The position numbers and the translations under genes were made by a program. Source: Strigops habroptila (Eukaryota > Chordata > Aves > Psittaciformes > Psittacidae). Taken from it: DNA of 64,000 bases. The notes below the pieces were generated by a model that worked only from the letters and a program-made list of their open reading frames with translations, had not been told where the DNA came from and did not search any database. Positions 10,400 through 21,088 of the stretch are shown here, one piece after another; position 1 is the first letter of the stretch; each line of letters opens with the position of its first letter. The DNA is taken from contig NC_044301.2 of assembly GCF_004027225.2 (NCBI RefSeq), positions 24,926,210 through 24,990,209 on the forward strand, written 5' to 3'.

Positions 10400-12145
10400 T
10401 TTGAGTCTGGTCTAGGGTTAGACGATGATATAGGAGGACCACCAAGAGATTTTCCCCGAGTCCGGACAGTCATGAGTGGCAGGGTGCGTGGGATAGGATG
10501 GGCAAGTATCTAGGACAGTGGGCCCCTCCAGTGCTTTGGAACTTCACCCCTGAACAAGTGCAAAATACGGAAAAACTAGTAAAACACTTAAACGAGGTGT
10601 GCTGTCATCTTGGTTATACCAGAGAGGGACAAATCATGGCAACGTGCTGGGGCTTGGCCTACGCCTACAGAGCCCTGCTCAACACTATCCAGCACCTTCA
10701 AAGGGAAAAAGATGTCTCTGGATCTCATAGCAAAGCAACAGACAACACAGCTACGCCAACTCCAAGCACAGCAGCTACACCAACCCCAGTGACATGCACA
10801 GCAGCTACTCAAACCCTGACCACAGCAGACAATGCAGCTACTCCAACTCCAAGCACCACAGCTACACCAACTCCAGCGTAGTTGGTACAGCAGCTACTCA
10901 AACCCCAGTACCAATAGGCACCAGTACAGCAGCTACTCAAACCCCAATACCAACAGGCAATGCAGCTGTTGGTGCTACTCAACCCCCAAGCACAGCAGCT
11001 GCACCAACCCCGACAACAGACACTGCAACCACCCCAATCCTAGTGGCAGACGCTGCAGCCACTCCAACCACAGTGACAGACACTGCAGCTAAACCAAAGG
11101 ACCAATTCGTGCCAGTATCGGTTGCCCCTGTAAGCAAGGGGAAAAGCAAACGAGAGGCACAAAGAGCAACCCCTGCAGTGAAGAGAGATGAAGACCCAAT
11201 GCACTTACTACAGGGGACAGCATCGGAACAAGAGATATTACCATGTGAATCACAGGAAGACGAGGAAGAACAAGAGGTGACTTCTCGACCCCGGACCTCG
11301 ACCGAGCTGCAGAATATGCTGGGATCACTTGCTAGGGAAGGAGGAATTGACAAAGCAATTGCAAAAGAGAAATGAGCCCTCAACCTTTGGAGGCGCCTCT
11401 TGGCAGCTGTGAAGGAAAGGATTCCCTACAATGATGATGTTATGAGTCGCTCAGCCAACTGGACCATGATAGAGAAAGGCATCCAGTCCCTGAGGGAATC
11501 AGCCATTCTAGAGATGATCTATCTTAGGCCGGATGCTGGGAATGCATCCGTAGATCCAGATGAGGTTGAACGTACATGACCCATGTTGTGGAAACTTACA
11601 CACAGTGCACCATCATCATATGCCCACTCTTTAGCATCAATGACCTGGAATGATGTAGCACCACCAACAGTGGATTACCTGATTCATCAACTCCGAGAGT
11701 TCGAAGACAATCTCACCCCTTCCATCATTTCAGCTGTGGAAAAACTGTCCCAGGAGTTCAAACATTTGAGAGACGATCTATCCAGCTCCCCACGTGTATC
11801 AAACTGTGTCTCAGCTGTTAACAGAAGGCACCCTACTGCTCGAGAGAGAAGATATAGGATGTAGACGCCACGGGCCACCCTATGGTTTTACCTGCGGGAT
11901 CACGGAGAAGACATGAGAAAGTGGGATGGAAAACCTACCTCAGCTCTGGAGCAACGGGTGCGTGAACTGAAGAGGAGAACAGTCAATGATGATCCTCCCA
12001 TGAAAGTTGCTGCTCCAGTCTCTGGCGAGCAATTTCCCAGATGGAGTGGAAGAGCTTATTTTACTCAAGCTCCTGTGATAAGGAATACTAATCCCTTTCT
12101 ACAAGGCATAAGTGGACAATCTTATGGTTGCTATTAGAGGGTACT

Positions 12146-13338
12146 TGAGGTGATGACGAAGAAGGAAGGGGAGGAGGAAAATCTCCACAGATGGAGACAA
12201 TTAGTTTGACTCGGAGATGGTCCACACACAGACCACACAGGGGTATGTGTTAGATGGGTCTAACACTGTGGAAGTGGTCCGTGGTGGACCACCCCGATCA
12301 TCTAGAATGAGTGTGTACAGCAAAGGGCCAGCAAGGCCACTCCTCCTGGCGCAGACTGGCCCCCTGCGTTAGAACGAGTTTGCACGGGGAAAAAGAGCAA
12401 GCAAGGCCACTCCTCCTTGTTGACGCGGGAGTCACGGACAACGCTGAGACGACCAATGTGATCAAGCGATTGCCAAAGTTTATTGCCGATGCATCTGACT
12501 ATATAGTTACATTGTTCTGTTAGCTAAGCGTCATACACCCGGATACAACGATTTCATTGGTCCTCCCAAAAAGTCTAACATGCTTACTTTGCTAAATATC
12601 GCGGTTTACTTGCTAAATATTGCATATCTGTCACCATCCTTAAAACCTCCTGCTTTTTGTAATTTCACATCCTGTTCTTTCTTTCAGTGGAAAGTTTCAA
12701 CACAACCGTTACTTCTTTACACATAGTTTTAGTTCCTTATACATAGCGTTAGTTCCTTATACATAGCTCTAGCTGCTCTTGCTAAGTCTTTGCAGTTTCT
12801 GCTCACACTTCCTTATGCATAGCCTTAGCTGCTCTTGCTAAGTAACCCTATAGTTGCCAAAAGGCCTAAGCTCTGCTTCAGGCAATAGTTCTGCCCATTG
12901 ATCTGTGGCCTCTGCTCACCTCCGTTACCGGCCTATCCACACCTCCTGGTGCAGGTTGGCCCCCTGCATCAGGATGAGTCTGCACTTTTGGCATTTAAAA
13001 AGCCCGGGGTTCGAGAGAGATCGAGAAGGAGGCAGATCCAACTACCTTTTATGCTCGACACTACCTCTGCGGGGACACCCACCAAAGTAGTGCCGGCCAC
13101 CCCATCTCATCATGATGCACCCCAGAGCTGGCCTCTTGGTCATTGTATAAGTGTGTGGGTCAGTAAAAATCTGTGCCTAACCTAGTTTCTGGTAGCCTTT
13201 AGGTATCTCTCTTTCTAGCTGGTAATATCTCTGGATTTTATACCTATTCTGGATCTTGTAATAAACTTTCTAGCAGTTTGGTGTGTGCGTGCGTGGCTTA
13301 CGTCCTTCTCCACCCAGAATCCTTCGATCCCTGGAACA
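12146..13338 (+). repeat. 5' LTR of ERV-B, enlarged by a nested solo LTR
   Basis: It starts TGAGGTGATGACGAAGAAGG and ends CCCTGGAACA, like 17488-18080. It is longer because a solo LTR (12418-12941) sits inside and because an approximately 70-bp U3 block (AAGGCCACTCCTCCTGG and following) is present twice. TATA-like ATTTAAAAAG lies near 12990 and AATAAA near 13259. Confidence 0.85.
12418..12941 (-). repeat. Solo LTR of a third ERV family, with target duplication
   Basis: 524 bp from TGTTGACGCGGG to GCCTATCCACA, flanked by the 6-bp direct repeat CCTCCT (12412-12417 and 12942-12947). On the minus strand it has a TATA-like TATATAG near 12500 and AATAAA near 12480, which sets its orientation. Three or four short direct repeats (CTATGTATAAGGAAC type) at about 12717-12840 look like U3 enhancer repeats. 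A 6-bp duplication fits class II ERVs. No internal region remains, so it arose by LTR-LTR recombination. Confidence 0.85.
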
Positions 13339-13483
13339 TAAATTGGCTACGAGGATTGGATTCCAGTATTGAGAAAGCAGCCACACCCGGGTTTGGTGAA
13401 TAGTGGGGCCGAGTAGTGGAGTGCACAGCTACCGGATCGCGCCACTGTCGTACGTGTGTTTGCCTGTTGGGGGTCGCGTAATC

Positions 13484-14346
13484 ATGTTTAAGAAAAAGAG
13501 TCCAGCAGCGACCCCTGCCTCTCCACCGGTGGAGCGACCGGGGTGGGAACCAGAACCCTGAAGTACTTTGTGGGATAGGTTGGAAACCTGTACCCAAGTA
13601 GGTCTGGAACCCTGGAATGAACAGACCCCCATGGACTCATTAAAATATTGGGGACAACTCGTAGTGCTGCCCCAGACAAAAATGAAGGAGAGTTTACAGC
13701 CTGCTGGACGCATGGGGGGCCACCTCCTCAGTGCCTTTAAGATCATTTGGGGACATAATCAAGTGTTAGAAGAAAAGATAGGACAATTAGAAAGAGAACT
13801 GCAGGCGGAAGGGGCCAAAGGCATTATGCAGCAACAAGCTTTAGTGGCTGCCACCCAGGCGGGGGCGGGGTGGTAGGAAAAATTGGAAAAATTAGCTGCC
13901 TCCTATGCAGTGCGGGCAGCGCAACGCTGAAGAGGGCGTCCCAAAAAAACCAATGACCCCGGACCGTGAGTACGCGCAGTCATCACCCAGCCAGACTGGG
14001 ATCCAGAAACGTGGGATGGGAATATCTGGAGCTCCTCGGAGAATGAGGAGGAGGAGAAGGACCCAGAGCAGGGCATTGAATCAGTTCGGGCCGCTCCGGT
14101 GGTTAAGAGAAGGGGGGCACTGGACCCCCTCTTGGGGTGGTGGGCAAGGGCAGATGTTATGGAGGATTTTCCACCAGAAGATGTTAAAAACCTACTGGCC
14201 AAGTATAGTCAGCGGCCTCGTGAACGGCCACAACAGTGGCTAGTACATCTGATGGAGGAGGGTGCGGACAGTGTCTTGCTGGACAGTGTAGACGCCACCC
14301 ATTTTAATGGATTGTCCAATGATCCCTATGTGCAGCAGGCACTGTG
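13484..14346 (+). pseudogene. ERV-B gag remnant
   Basis: It opens with ATG at 13484 and a Lys-rich start (MFKKKS), a proline-rich segment, then a TGA at about 13558. The frame continues at 13568-13876 with a Trp/Leu-rich matrix-like part and a predicted coiled coil (about 13755-13840, Glu/Lys-rich heptads), stops at TAG 13874-13876, and then is shifted. The remaining segment to 14346 is capsid-like (DVMEDFPPEDVKNLL and RPRERPQQWLVHLMEEG). Multiple lesions make it non-functional. Family assignment rests on position after an LTR and general composition. Confidence 0.6.
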
Positions 14347-14349
14347 AGC

Positions 14350-15442
14350 ATTACCAGCAGGGGCAAATGTCCCCCTCAGTATTGTGATAGCCTAAAACAA
14401 GCCAAAGTGTTCCAAACACCATTAGGGAAAGTGAAAAGGGGATTGAGAGGGGGAGAGGTCTGGCAAATTGACTTTATAGGGCCACTACCAGAACATAAGC
14501 ATCAACGTTATGCCTGTGTAGCAGTAGATACCTATTCTAGTGTTGTGGTTGTGATTCCCACTCAGTATGCTAATAATTATGCAACCATAAGATGTTTAGA
14601 AACCATCGAACTATACTATGGAATCCCAGTAGAAATACAATCAGACAATGGCACTCACTTTAAAATGTTAAGGTAGCCCAATGGGCAAATGAACGAAACA
14701 TCTCTTGGACGTGGCATTTGCCACACCATCCACAGGGAGCCGGGCTGGTAGAGTGCATGAATGGACTCTTAAAAACACAACTAAAACGTTTGGGTGGGGG
14801 AACCTATGTGAAATGGGTAGACCATTTGAGTGAGGCACAACGGGTGTTAAATAATCGAATGATATCCCCCACCTTAACACCCCTAATGTTAATGAAGGGC
14901 GAGACCCGCGCGGTGGCACGGGTTGCCCATGGTTCTGTCATAATAGTAGGAGGAAAAGATTATTCAGTATAGCCCGACAAAGGTAGTATTGTGATGGCGC
15001 AAAAGCAGCCCCTAACGCTTGATCCACAGCAGGAGCAATGGCTCCTGACGTACAGGTCCATGTAAAACCCAGTTCAGAGATATTAATGCGAGTCATTGTT
15101 TTACACCCAGATTTGAAAAGGCTAAATATACAGCTCTTGAATCCTGTACAAACAGATCTTGAAAAACCCATCTTACTGGGCCTAAAAAACAAGTCCACCA
15201 AGCAACAGGTCCTCCCCCTTGAGACGTGGTGTAACATTTATTATGTCACCGGTTTAGGAGAGTTACGATCTCCTATCAGAACCTTTCCTGGCAGTCAGGT
15301 ATGGTATCAGAAACCAGGAACTTCCACTCCGGTGGCTGCAGAAGTTATAGCAGCAGATGATTCACATGCAGTCACCATTGTATGTCCAAATTCCACTCAA
15401 TGGCTTCGAGTCCCAGCTGAGCATTTACAGAGAAGAGAATAG
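14350..15442 (+). pseudogene. ERV-B integrase remnant (end of pol)
   Basis: The frame at 14344-14676 carries an integrase core start (WQIDFIGPLP with the first catalytic Asp; later SDNGTHF with the second). After a frameshift near 14676, the third acidic residue region (GAGLVECMNGLLK) appears at 14740-14770 and the C-terminal domain follows at 15038-15442, ending WLRVPAEHLQRRE. The zinc-binding N-terminus is mostly lost to the deletion that joins gag to integrase near 14350. At least two frame breaks are present. Confidence 0.75.
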
Positions 15443-15669
15443 GGATGGGGTGGGGGGGAGCATAGCAATTTTTGTCTTCTATTCCCTGCAGACTTTTAGC
15501 CTGGCCTGTGATACAGCCTCGAACCAATGTATGGATCACCCTTGCCAATCTCACCCACCATGACGCTCTCTGTTTACACTGTCGGATCCATTTTCGATAT
15601 GTCTAGTGGGTGTTCCCTTGTCGACAGAAGAACTCCGGAACGTTGTTAATAATTCCCTCTAGGGAGCAC

Positions 15670-15842
15670 GCTCCCCACCCCCCCACACCCCTATCCCCGC
15701 CCACACCCCCACCCCCCCCCCCCCCCCGCCACGCGGTGCCGCGGAACCCATGGTGGCACAGCGCGGTAGTCTGACGTCAGGCCGGGCTGGCACTGCCTGC
15801 ATATGCTGAAGTTGGCAACCGGGTAAAAAAAAAAAAAAAATA
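15670..15842. repeat. C-rich tract and A-run inside ERV-B
   Basis: A C-rich block at about 15675-15727 (runs of C up to 15 long, GC-rich flank to about 15800) is followed by a run of 16 A at 15825-15840. The minus strand of the C-block has several G-runs. It lies between integrase and env, where a splice acceptor or polypurine element could be expected, but I see no clear functional motif. Confidence 0.6.
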
Positions 15843-15845
15843 AAA

Positions 15846-17343
15846 TTGGAAACTGAATACTCTCAAGAAAATATAACTGACTCGATGCAAATTGATGGCA
15901 CCACCATGATTGTCACTGCCCTTGATGGCCGCAAGTGGGTCATGCCAGTAAAATGCCTCCGTGAGAGCAAAACGCTTAATAGATCTGAATTAGGTGCAGA
16001 AGCTTCCTGGCATAACCAGGATTATGGAGTCAGTGCACACTTGGTCATAAATCTCCAGGTGTGGTATCGAGGAAGCTTAACCATAGACATGTCCCCTGAG
16101 CTTGGAGGGAAGTGGTGGATAGGAGGTCCTGATGGATTTAAGAAGGAGTTTACTATCATTGCTGTCTTATGCTCCTTCCTCTCCAAAAATAGGCCCTTAT
16201 GTAGTCAAGCAGAATCACATCCAAGAGCTATTGACGGGGCCAGTTCGCTTACTGAAGAAAGTGGTGTTGTTTCTATTCACCATCAACATGTCATCCATCA
16301 GACCTCACTGCGCCCCCCCTTCCTCTCCATGCTCCACATGGCCTGGCTGGCTTGGCTCCACGGCTGCTCCATCCAGGGCACCCGGGCCAGGAGAGACCTG
16401 CTGGCCACGACGCTAGAAGGAAGAGGTGCTGGGCTGAGAGTTTTCAACACTATGAACATTGAGGTTTTAGCCAACAAATTAGAGGCTATGGGGCACTGGC
16501 TCGTGTTAGAGGTGTTGCCTACCAGGGAATTAACAAATGAGAAAGACCACTAGATGCAGCTGTGAGTGTTGGGCATCGAAAAAATAACATCTCTCTTGCT
16601 CTTCGCTGCATCCAGGCCCAGATGTGGATGCAGACTGTTGTTGCAGGTGTCCTGAGAGAGGGGGATAACGGTATCCTCCCCACCGAGATCCGAAAGATCG
16701 TGTGAGATGCGGCCACAGAGAAGGCGCGGCAGCTCCAAGCCTGCTGTCGGCTTGTCAACCTCACCCACGACCAAGTCCTCAACGCAGTCATCACCTACAT
16801 TCTGATTGTTACAGGGCCATGTATCAAAAAGATCTACCCCGTTGGGGCCCTGGGGGTTAACACAAATGGGTCTGTGGTCTGCCCCCTGGACCACCACCTG
16901 TGGGCGAGGGTGGGAAATGGTGGTCGGTAGATGGGGAAGCTTGCATTTTGGAAAAGGGGCTGGGATTCATATGTAAAATGATGCCCTTAAGGCAAGCGCC
17001 AACCCTTATCGGTATGGATTTGTTACTTGTAAAAGAGATGTTAGAGCATGTAAATTTACCGCAGCTGTTAAACTGTACATCATGATGGTAGTGTTATAAA
17101 GCAGATAATGGAACAAATTAAGGAGGTGGGAGTACACCACTGGTGGAAAAATTTTTCTTTGGCTGGTCCCCCACGGCCACCAGCATCCTCAATGCATTGT
17201 TGCACCCTGTAGCGGTTATTTTGCTAATGCAAATTTATGTGTGCATTGCCATGATAGTGACTTGTTATTGGATGAGGCAGATGAAACTCTGCATTGACAA
17301 AGAGGTGCAAGGACTGAGCCTGGCCAAATGCCTCCTACCATAG
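15846..17343 (+). pseudogene. ERV-B env remnant
   Basis: The first frame (15846-16553) looks like the end of a surface subunit and the start of a transmembrane subunit. It contains a basic processing-like motif (TRARR, near 16386-16400) followed by a Leu/Gly/Asn-rich stretch with the pattern of a TM N-terminal region. The second part (16550-16900) contains an ectodomain helix (LRCIQAQMWMQTV) broken by TGA at about 16702. A hydrophobic membrane anchor is encoded at 17143-17343 (HPVAVILLMQIYVCIAMIV) ending in a short cytoplasmic tail. Several stops and shifts make it non-functional. The assignment is by position and architecture, not by a database match. Confidence 0.6.
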
Positions 17344-17487
17344 TGAAGGGCAAGACTGGGTTGGCCTCTGTGTTTGCCACCAAGAAGAACCTTTAGCTCC
17401 GCTGCTGGCTGCAACCCAGTAGGCGTTGAGCGGTGGGGACATATGTCATGCCAGACCCTAACTTCGTCTATTTGCTGGAGCGGTTAC

Positions 17488-18080
17488 TGAGGTGATGACG
17501 AAGAAGGAAGGGGAGGAGGAAAATCTCCACAGATGGAGACGATTAGCTTGACTCGGAGATGGTCCACACACGAACCACACGGTGGTATGTGTTATATGGG
17601 CCTAACACTGTGAAATTGGTCCGTTGTGGACCATCCCAATCATCTAGAATGAATGTGTATGGCAAAGAGCCAACAAGGCCACTCCTCCTGGTGCAGGTTG
17701 GCCCCCTGCATCAGGATGAGTCTGCACTTTTGGCATTTAAAAAGCCCGGGGTTCGAGAGAGATCGAGAAGGAGGCGGATCCAACTACCTTTTATGCTTGA
17801 CACTACCTCTGCGGGGACACCCACCAAAGTAGTGCCGGCCACCCCATCTCATCATGATGCACCCCAGAGCTGGCCTCTTGGTCATTGTATAAGTGTGTGG
17901 GTCAGTAAAAATCTGTGCCTAACCTAGTTTCTGGTAGCCTTTAGGTATCTCTCTTTCTAGCTGGAAATATCTCTGGATTTTATACCTATTCTGGATCTTG
18001 TAATAAACTTTCTAGCAGTTTGGTGTCTGCGTGCGTGGCTTACGTCCTTCTCCACCCGGAATCCTTCGATCCCTGGAACA
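17488..18080 (+). repeat. 3' LTR of ERV-B
   Basis: 593 bp, TGAGGTGATG to CTGGAACA. TATA-like ATTTAAAAAG lies near 17735 and AATAAA near 18002. It is adjacent on the right to ERV-L integrase, which starts at AAGCCTCTCTGG. Confidence 0.88.
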
Positions 18081-18787
18081 AAGCCTCTCTGGTATGGAGG
18101 ACGATGGCTGAAGTACAAGTATGGGGAGGCCTGGCAGATTGACTATATCACACTCCCACCAACCCGCCAAGGCAAGCGCTATGTGCTTACCATGGTGGAA
18201 GCAACCACCGCATGGCTGGAAACATACGCTGTGTCCCACGCCACTGCCCGGAACACTATCCTGGGCCTTGAGAAACAAGTCTTGTGGCGACACGGCACCC
18301 CAGAGAGAATTGAGTCAGACAATGGGACTCATTTCCGGAACAACCTCATAGACACTTGGGCCAAAAAGCATGGCATTGAGTGGGTATATCGCATCCCCTA
18401 CCATGCACCAGCCTCTGGGAAAATCGAATGGTAAAATGGGCTGTTAAAAACTACACTGAGAGCAATGGGTGGTGGGACTTTCAAACACTGGGATACACAT
18501 TTACCAAAAGCCACCTGGTTGGTCAACAGTAGGGGATCTGCCAACAGGGCTGGCCCAGCCCAATCAGAACTTTTACGTACTGTAGAGGGGGATAAAGTTC
18601 CTGTGGTGCACATAAAGAATTTGTTGGGGAAGACAGTCTGGGTTATTCCTGCTTCAGGTAAAGGCAAACCCACTCGTGGGGTTGCTTTTGCTCAGGGACC
18701 TGGATATACTTGGTGGGTAATGTGGGAAGATGGACAAGTCCGATGTGTACCTCAAGGGGATTTGATTTTGGGGGAAAACAGCCAATG
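18081..18787 (+). pseudogene. ERV-L integrase remnant, plus-strand arm of a palindrome
   Basis: It begins inside integrase (GGRWLKYKYGEAWQIDYI with the first catalytic Asp), continues through SDNGTHF and SGKIE, has a TAA just after that Glu (about 18432), and ends at GENSQ, stop 18785-18787. It is a near-copy of the minus-strand arm at 19164-19873 and shares its derived changes, including the same TAA. The 18788-18950 stretch is the start of the ERV-L 3' non-coding region, cut at 18950. Confidence 0.85.
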
Positions 18788-19873
18788 AACTCAGTTGCAT
18801 GCTGTTCCCTGCTCTATAACACTCTTATAGCCCACCAGCTATATGTCTTCAGGTCACCAGTGACTGGCTCTGACTTTCCTCTGATTATCACCCCAAAGAG
18901 GAATGAATTTTGATGAAACCAGATGAGCTCAGCACTGACCAGTCTTTCAGGGCAGGAGGGACGGTATGTAGTGTTGGGTTGTTGCCTGCTGATGATACCG
19001 CCAACTCGTCTGGTCACTGCTGAGCTTGTCTGGTTTCCTCAAAATTCATTCTTCATTGAGGTGATGATCGGAGGGAAGTCAGGGTCAATTGCTGGCGACC
19101 TGAAGATATCTAGCCGGTGGGCTATAGAAGTGATATAGAGCAGGCAACAGCGTACAATTGAGTTCACTGGCTGTTTTCCCCCAAAATCAAATCCCCTTGA
19201 GGTACACATCGGACTTCCCCATCTTCCCGCATTACCCACCAAGTATATCCAGGTCCCTGAGCAAAAGCAACCCCACGAGTGGGTTTGCCTTTACCTGAAG
19301 CAGGAATAACCCAGACTGTCTTCCCCAACAAATTCTTTATGTGCACCACAGGAACTTTATCCCCCTCTACAGTACGTAAAAGTTCTGATTGGGCTGGGCC
19401 AGCCCTGTTGGCAGATCCCCTACTGTTGACCAACCAGGTGGCTTTTGGTAAATGTGTATCCCAGTGTTTGAAAGTCCCACCACCCATTGCTCTCAGTGTA
19501 GTTTTTAACAGCCCATTTTACCATTCGATTTTCCCAGAGGCTGGTGCATGGTAGGGGATGCGATATACCCACTCAATGCCATGCTTTTTGGCCCAAGTGT
19601 CTATGAGGTTGTTCCGGAAATGAGTCCCATTGTCTGACTCAATTCTCTCTGGGGTGCCGTGTCGCCACAAGACTTGTTTCTCAAGGCCCAGGATAGTGTT
19701 CCGGGCAGTGGCGTGGGACACAGCTTATGTTTCCAGCCATGTGGTGGTTGCTTCCACCATGGTAAGTACATAGCGCTTGCCTTGGCGGGTTGGTGGGAGT
19801 GTGATATAGTCAATCTGCCAGGCCTCCCCATACTTGTACTTCAGCCATCGTCCTCCATACCAGAGAGGCTTTA
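18081..19873. repeat. Inverted duplication of ERV-L integrase
   Basis: The left arm 18081-18950 (plus) and the right arm about 19000-19873 (minus) are inverted copies separated by about 50 bases. In the integrase part I see only about three differences in the first 330 bases compared, while the inner 160 bases next to the centre differ by roughly one in five. The join at 18950/18951 has a 2-base overlap (AG). Confidence 0.85.
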
Positions 19874-21088
19874 ACCGCTTGGCTTGCTTAATTGCAGCAC
19901 ATGTTTCACATTCGTGAATAACCTGGGCAATAGTGTCCATCGTTAAGTCCACCCCTCGATCACAGGCCCATCTATATGTTGCATCTCTGCCTTGATGGCC
20001 TGAGGTGTCATGGGCCCACCGGGCTAAAAATAATTCACTCTTATGTTGCCAATCCAAGTCCATCTGAGCCACTTTAATCTTAGCAGCTTTATCCACTTGC
20101 TGGTTATTCTGGTGTTCCTCAGTGGCCCGACTCTTGGGTACATGAGCATCTACGTGGCGTACCTTCACCACCAGGTTCTGCACCCGAGCAGCGATATCTT
20201 GCCACAATGCAGCAGCCCAGATGGGTTTACTTCTGCGTTGCCAGTTGCTCTCCTTCCATTGCTGCAACCACCCCCACAGGGCATTTGCCACCATCCATGA
20301 GTCAGTATAGAGATATGTACTGGCCATTTTTCTCGTTCAGCAATGTCCAAGGCCAGCTGGATGGCTTTCACCTCTGCAAAATGACTAGATTCACCCTCTC
20401 CTTCAGCAGTTTCTGCAACTTGTCCCAGGGGACTCCACACAGCTGCCTTCCATCTCCGATGCTTTCCCACAATACAGCAAGATCCATCAGTAAACAAGGC
20501 ATATTGCTTATCACTCTCTGACAGTTCATTATATGGTGGGGCCTCTTCAGCACTCATCACCTCCTCCTCTGGTGACATTCCAAAATCTCTGCCTTCTAGC
20601 CAGTCCATGACTTCTAGAATTCCCATATGACTGGGATTTCCTGGTCAAGCTCACTGTGTAATTAGAGCGGCCCACTTACTCCATGTAGCATCAGTTGCAT
20701 GATGTGTAGAGGAGACCCTGCCTTTGAACATCCAGCCCAGCACAGGCAACCGGGGTGCCAGGAGGAGCTGCGCTTCAGTGACGATCACTTCTGAAGCAGC
20801 TCGAACCCCTTCATAGGCTGCCAGTATCTCTTTTTCAGTTGGAGCATAGCCAGCCTCAGATCCTCTGTATCCCCAAATTCAAAAGCCGAGGGGTCGACCT
20901 CAGTTCTCCCCTGGAGCTTTCTGCCAGAGGCTCCAGGTAGGACCATTCTCCCCAGCTGCAGTGTAGAGCACATTTTTCACATCTTGCCCAGTCTCAACTG
21001 GTCCAAGGGCTACCGCATGAACTCTCTCTCGTTTAATTTATTCAAAAGCTTGTTGTTGCTTGGGGCCCCATTTGAAATTGTTCTTCTT
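19164..21088 (-). pseudogene. ERV-L RNase H and integrase, disrupted
   Basis: This continues pol after a TAG at 21089. RNase H is recognisable at 20165-20626 (ALFTDGSCC with the first acidic residue; FAEVKAIQLALDIAE with the Glu), and the tether region just before it contains a TGA shared with other copies (near 20655). Integrase follows: the HHCC zinc domain near 19890-20040 (HDTSGHQGRD, HECETCAAIK), the core (QIDYI at about 19815, SDNGTHF, SGKIE) with TAA after the Glu, and the C-terminal domain to GENSQ at 19164. A stop at about 19723 and frame slips near 20320 also break it. Confidence 0.85.

Larger units (their letters stand above)
6758..12137 (+). pseudogene. ERV-L gag pseudogene of element 1, split by a nested provirus
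   Basis: Gag begins with the ATG at 6758 (hydrophobic start, LIYWLSELLRLIS), is interrupted at 6815-9931 by element 2, and resumes at 9932. It can be followed through the membrane-like region (9960-10170), the 5S-like segment (10338-10399), the conserved region near 10500-10720, the Thr/Pro/Ala repeats (10735-11090), the acidic stretch (about 11250-11275), the capsid-like region (11300-11750) and the basic C-terminus, ending at the UAG at 12135-12137. Stops and frameshifts are frequent, for example TGA at 11372 and 11577. The equivalent gag at 58385-60919 is open throughout. The following pol is missing: ERV-B begins at 12146. Confidence 0.85.
12146..18080 (+). mobile_element. ERV-B: second endogenous retrovirus family, defective provirus
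   Basis: Two related LTRs (12146-13338 and 17488-18080) flank about 4.1 kb with remnants of gag, integrase and env in that order. Protease, reverse transcriptase and RNase H are missing, apparently by one deletion near 14340. The flanks are ERV-L sequence on both sides, the end of gag on the left and mid integrase on the right. The five bases outside each LTR (GTACT and AAGCC) do not match, so the ends were not made by one simple insertion. An env with a membrane anchor separates it from ERV-L. I cannot assign its class with confidence; it looks gamma-like or ERV1-like in its integrase and env. Confidence 0.75.

Noticed and set aside
12717..12842. Possible CRISPR-like short repeats
   Set aside because: Irregular short repeats within an LTR U3 in a vertebrate genome; there are no uniform repeats with unique spacers.
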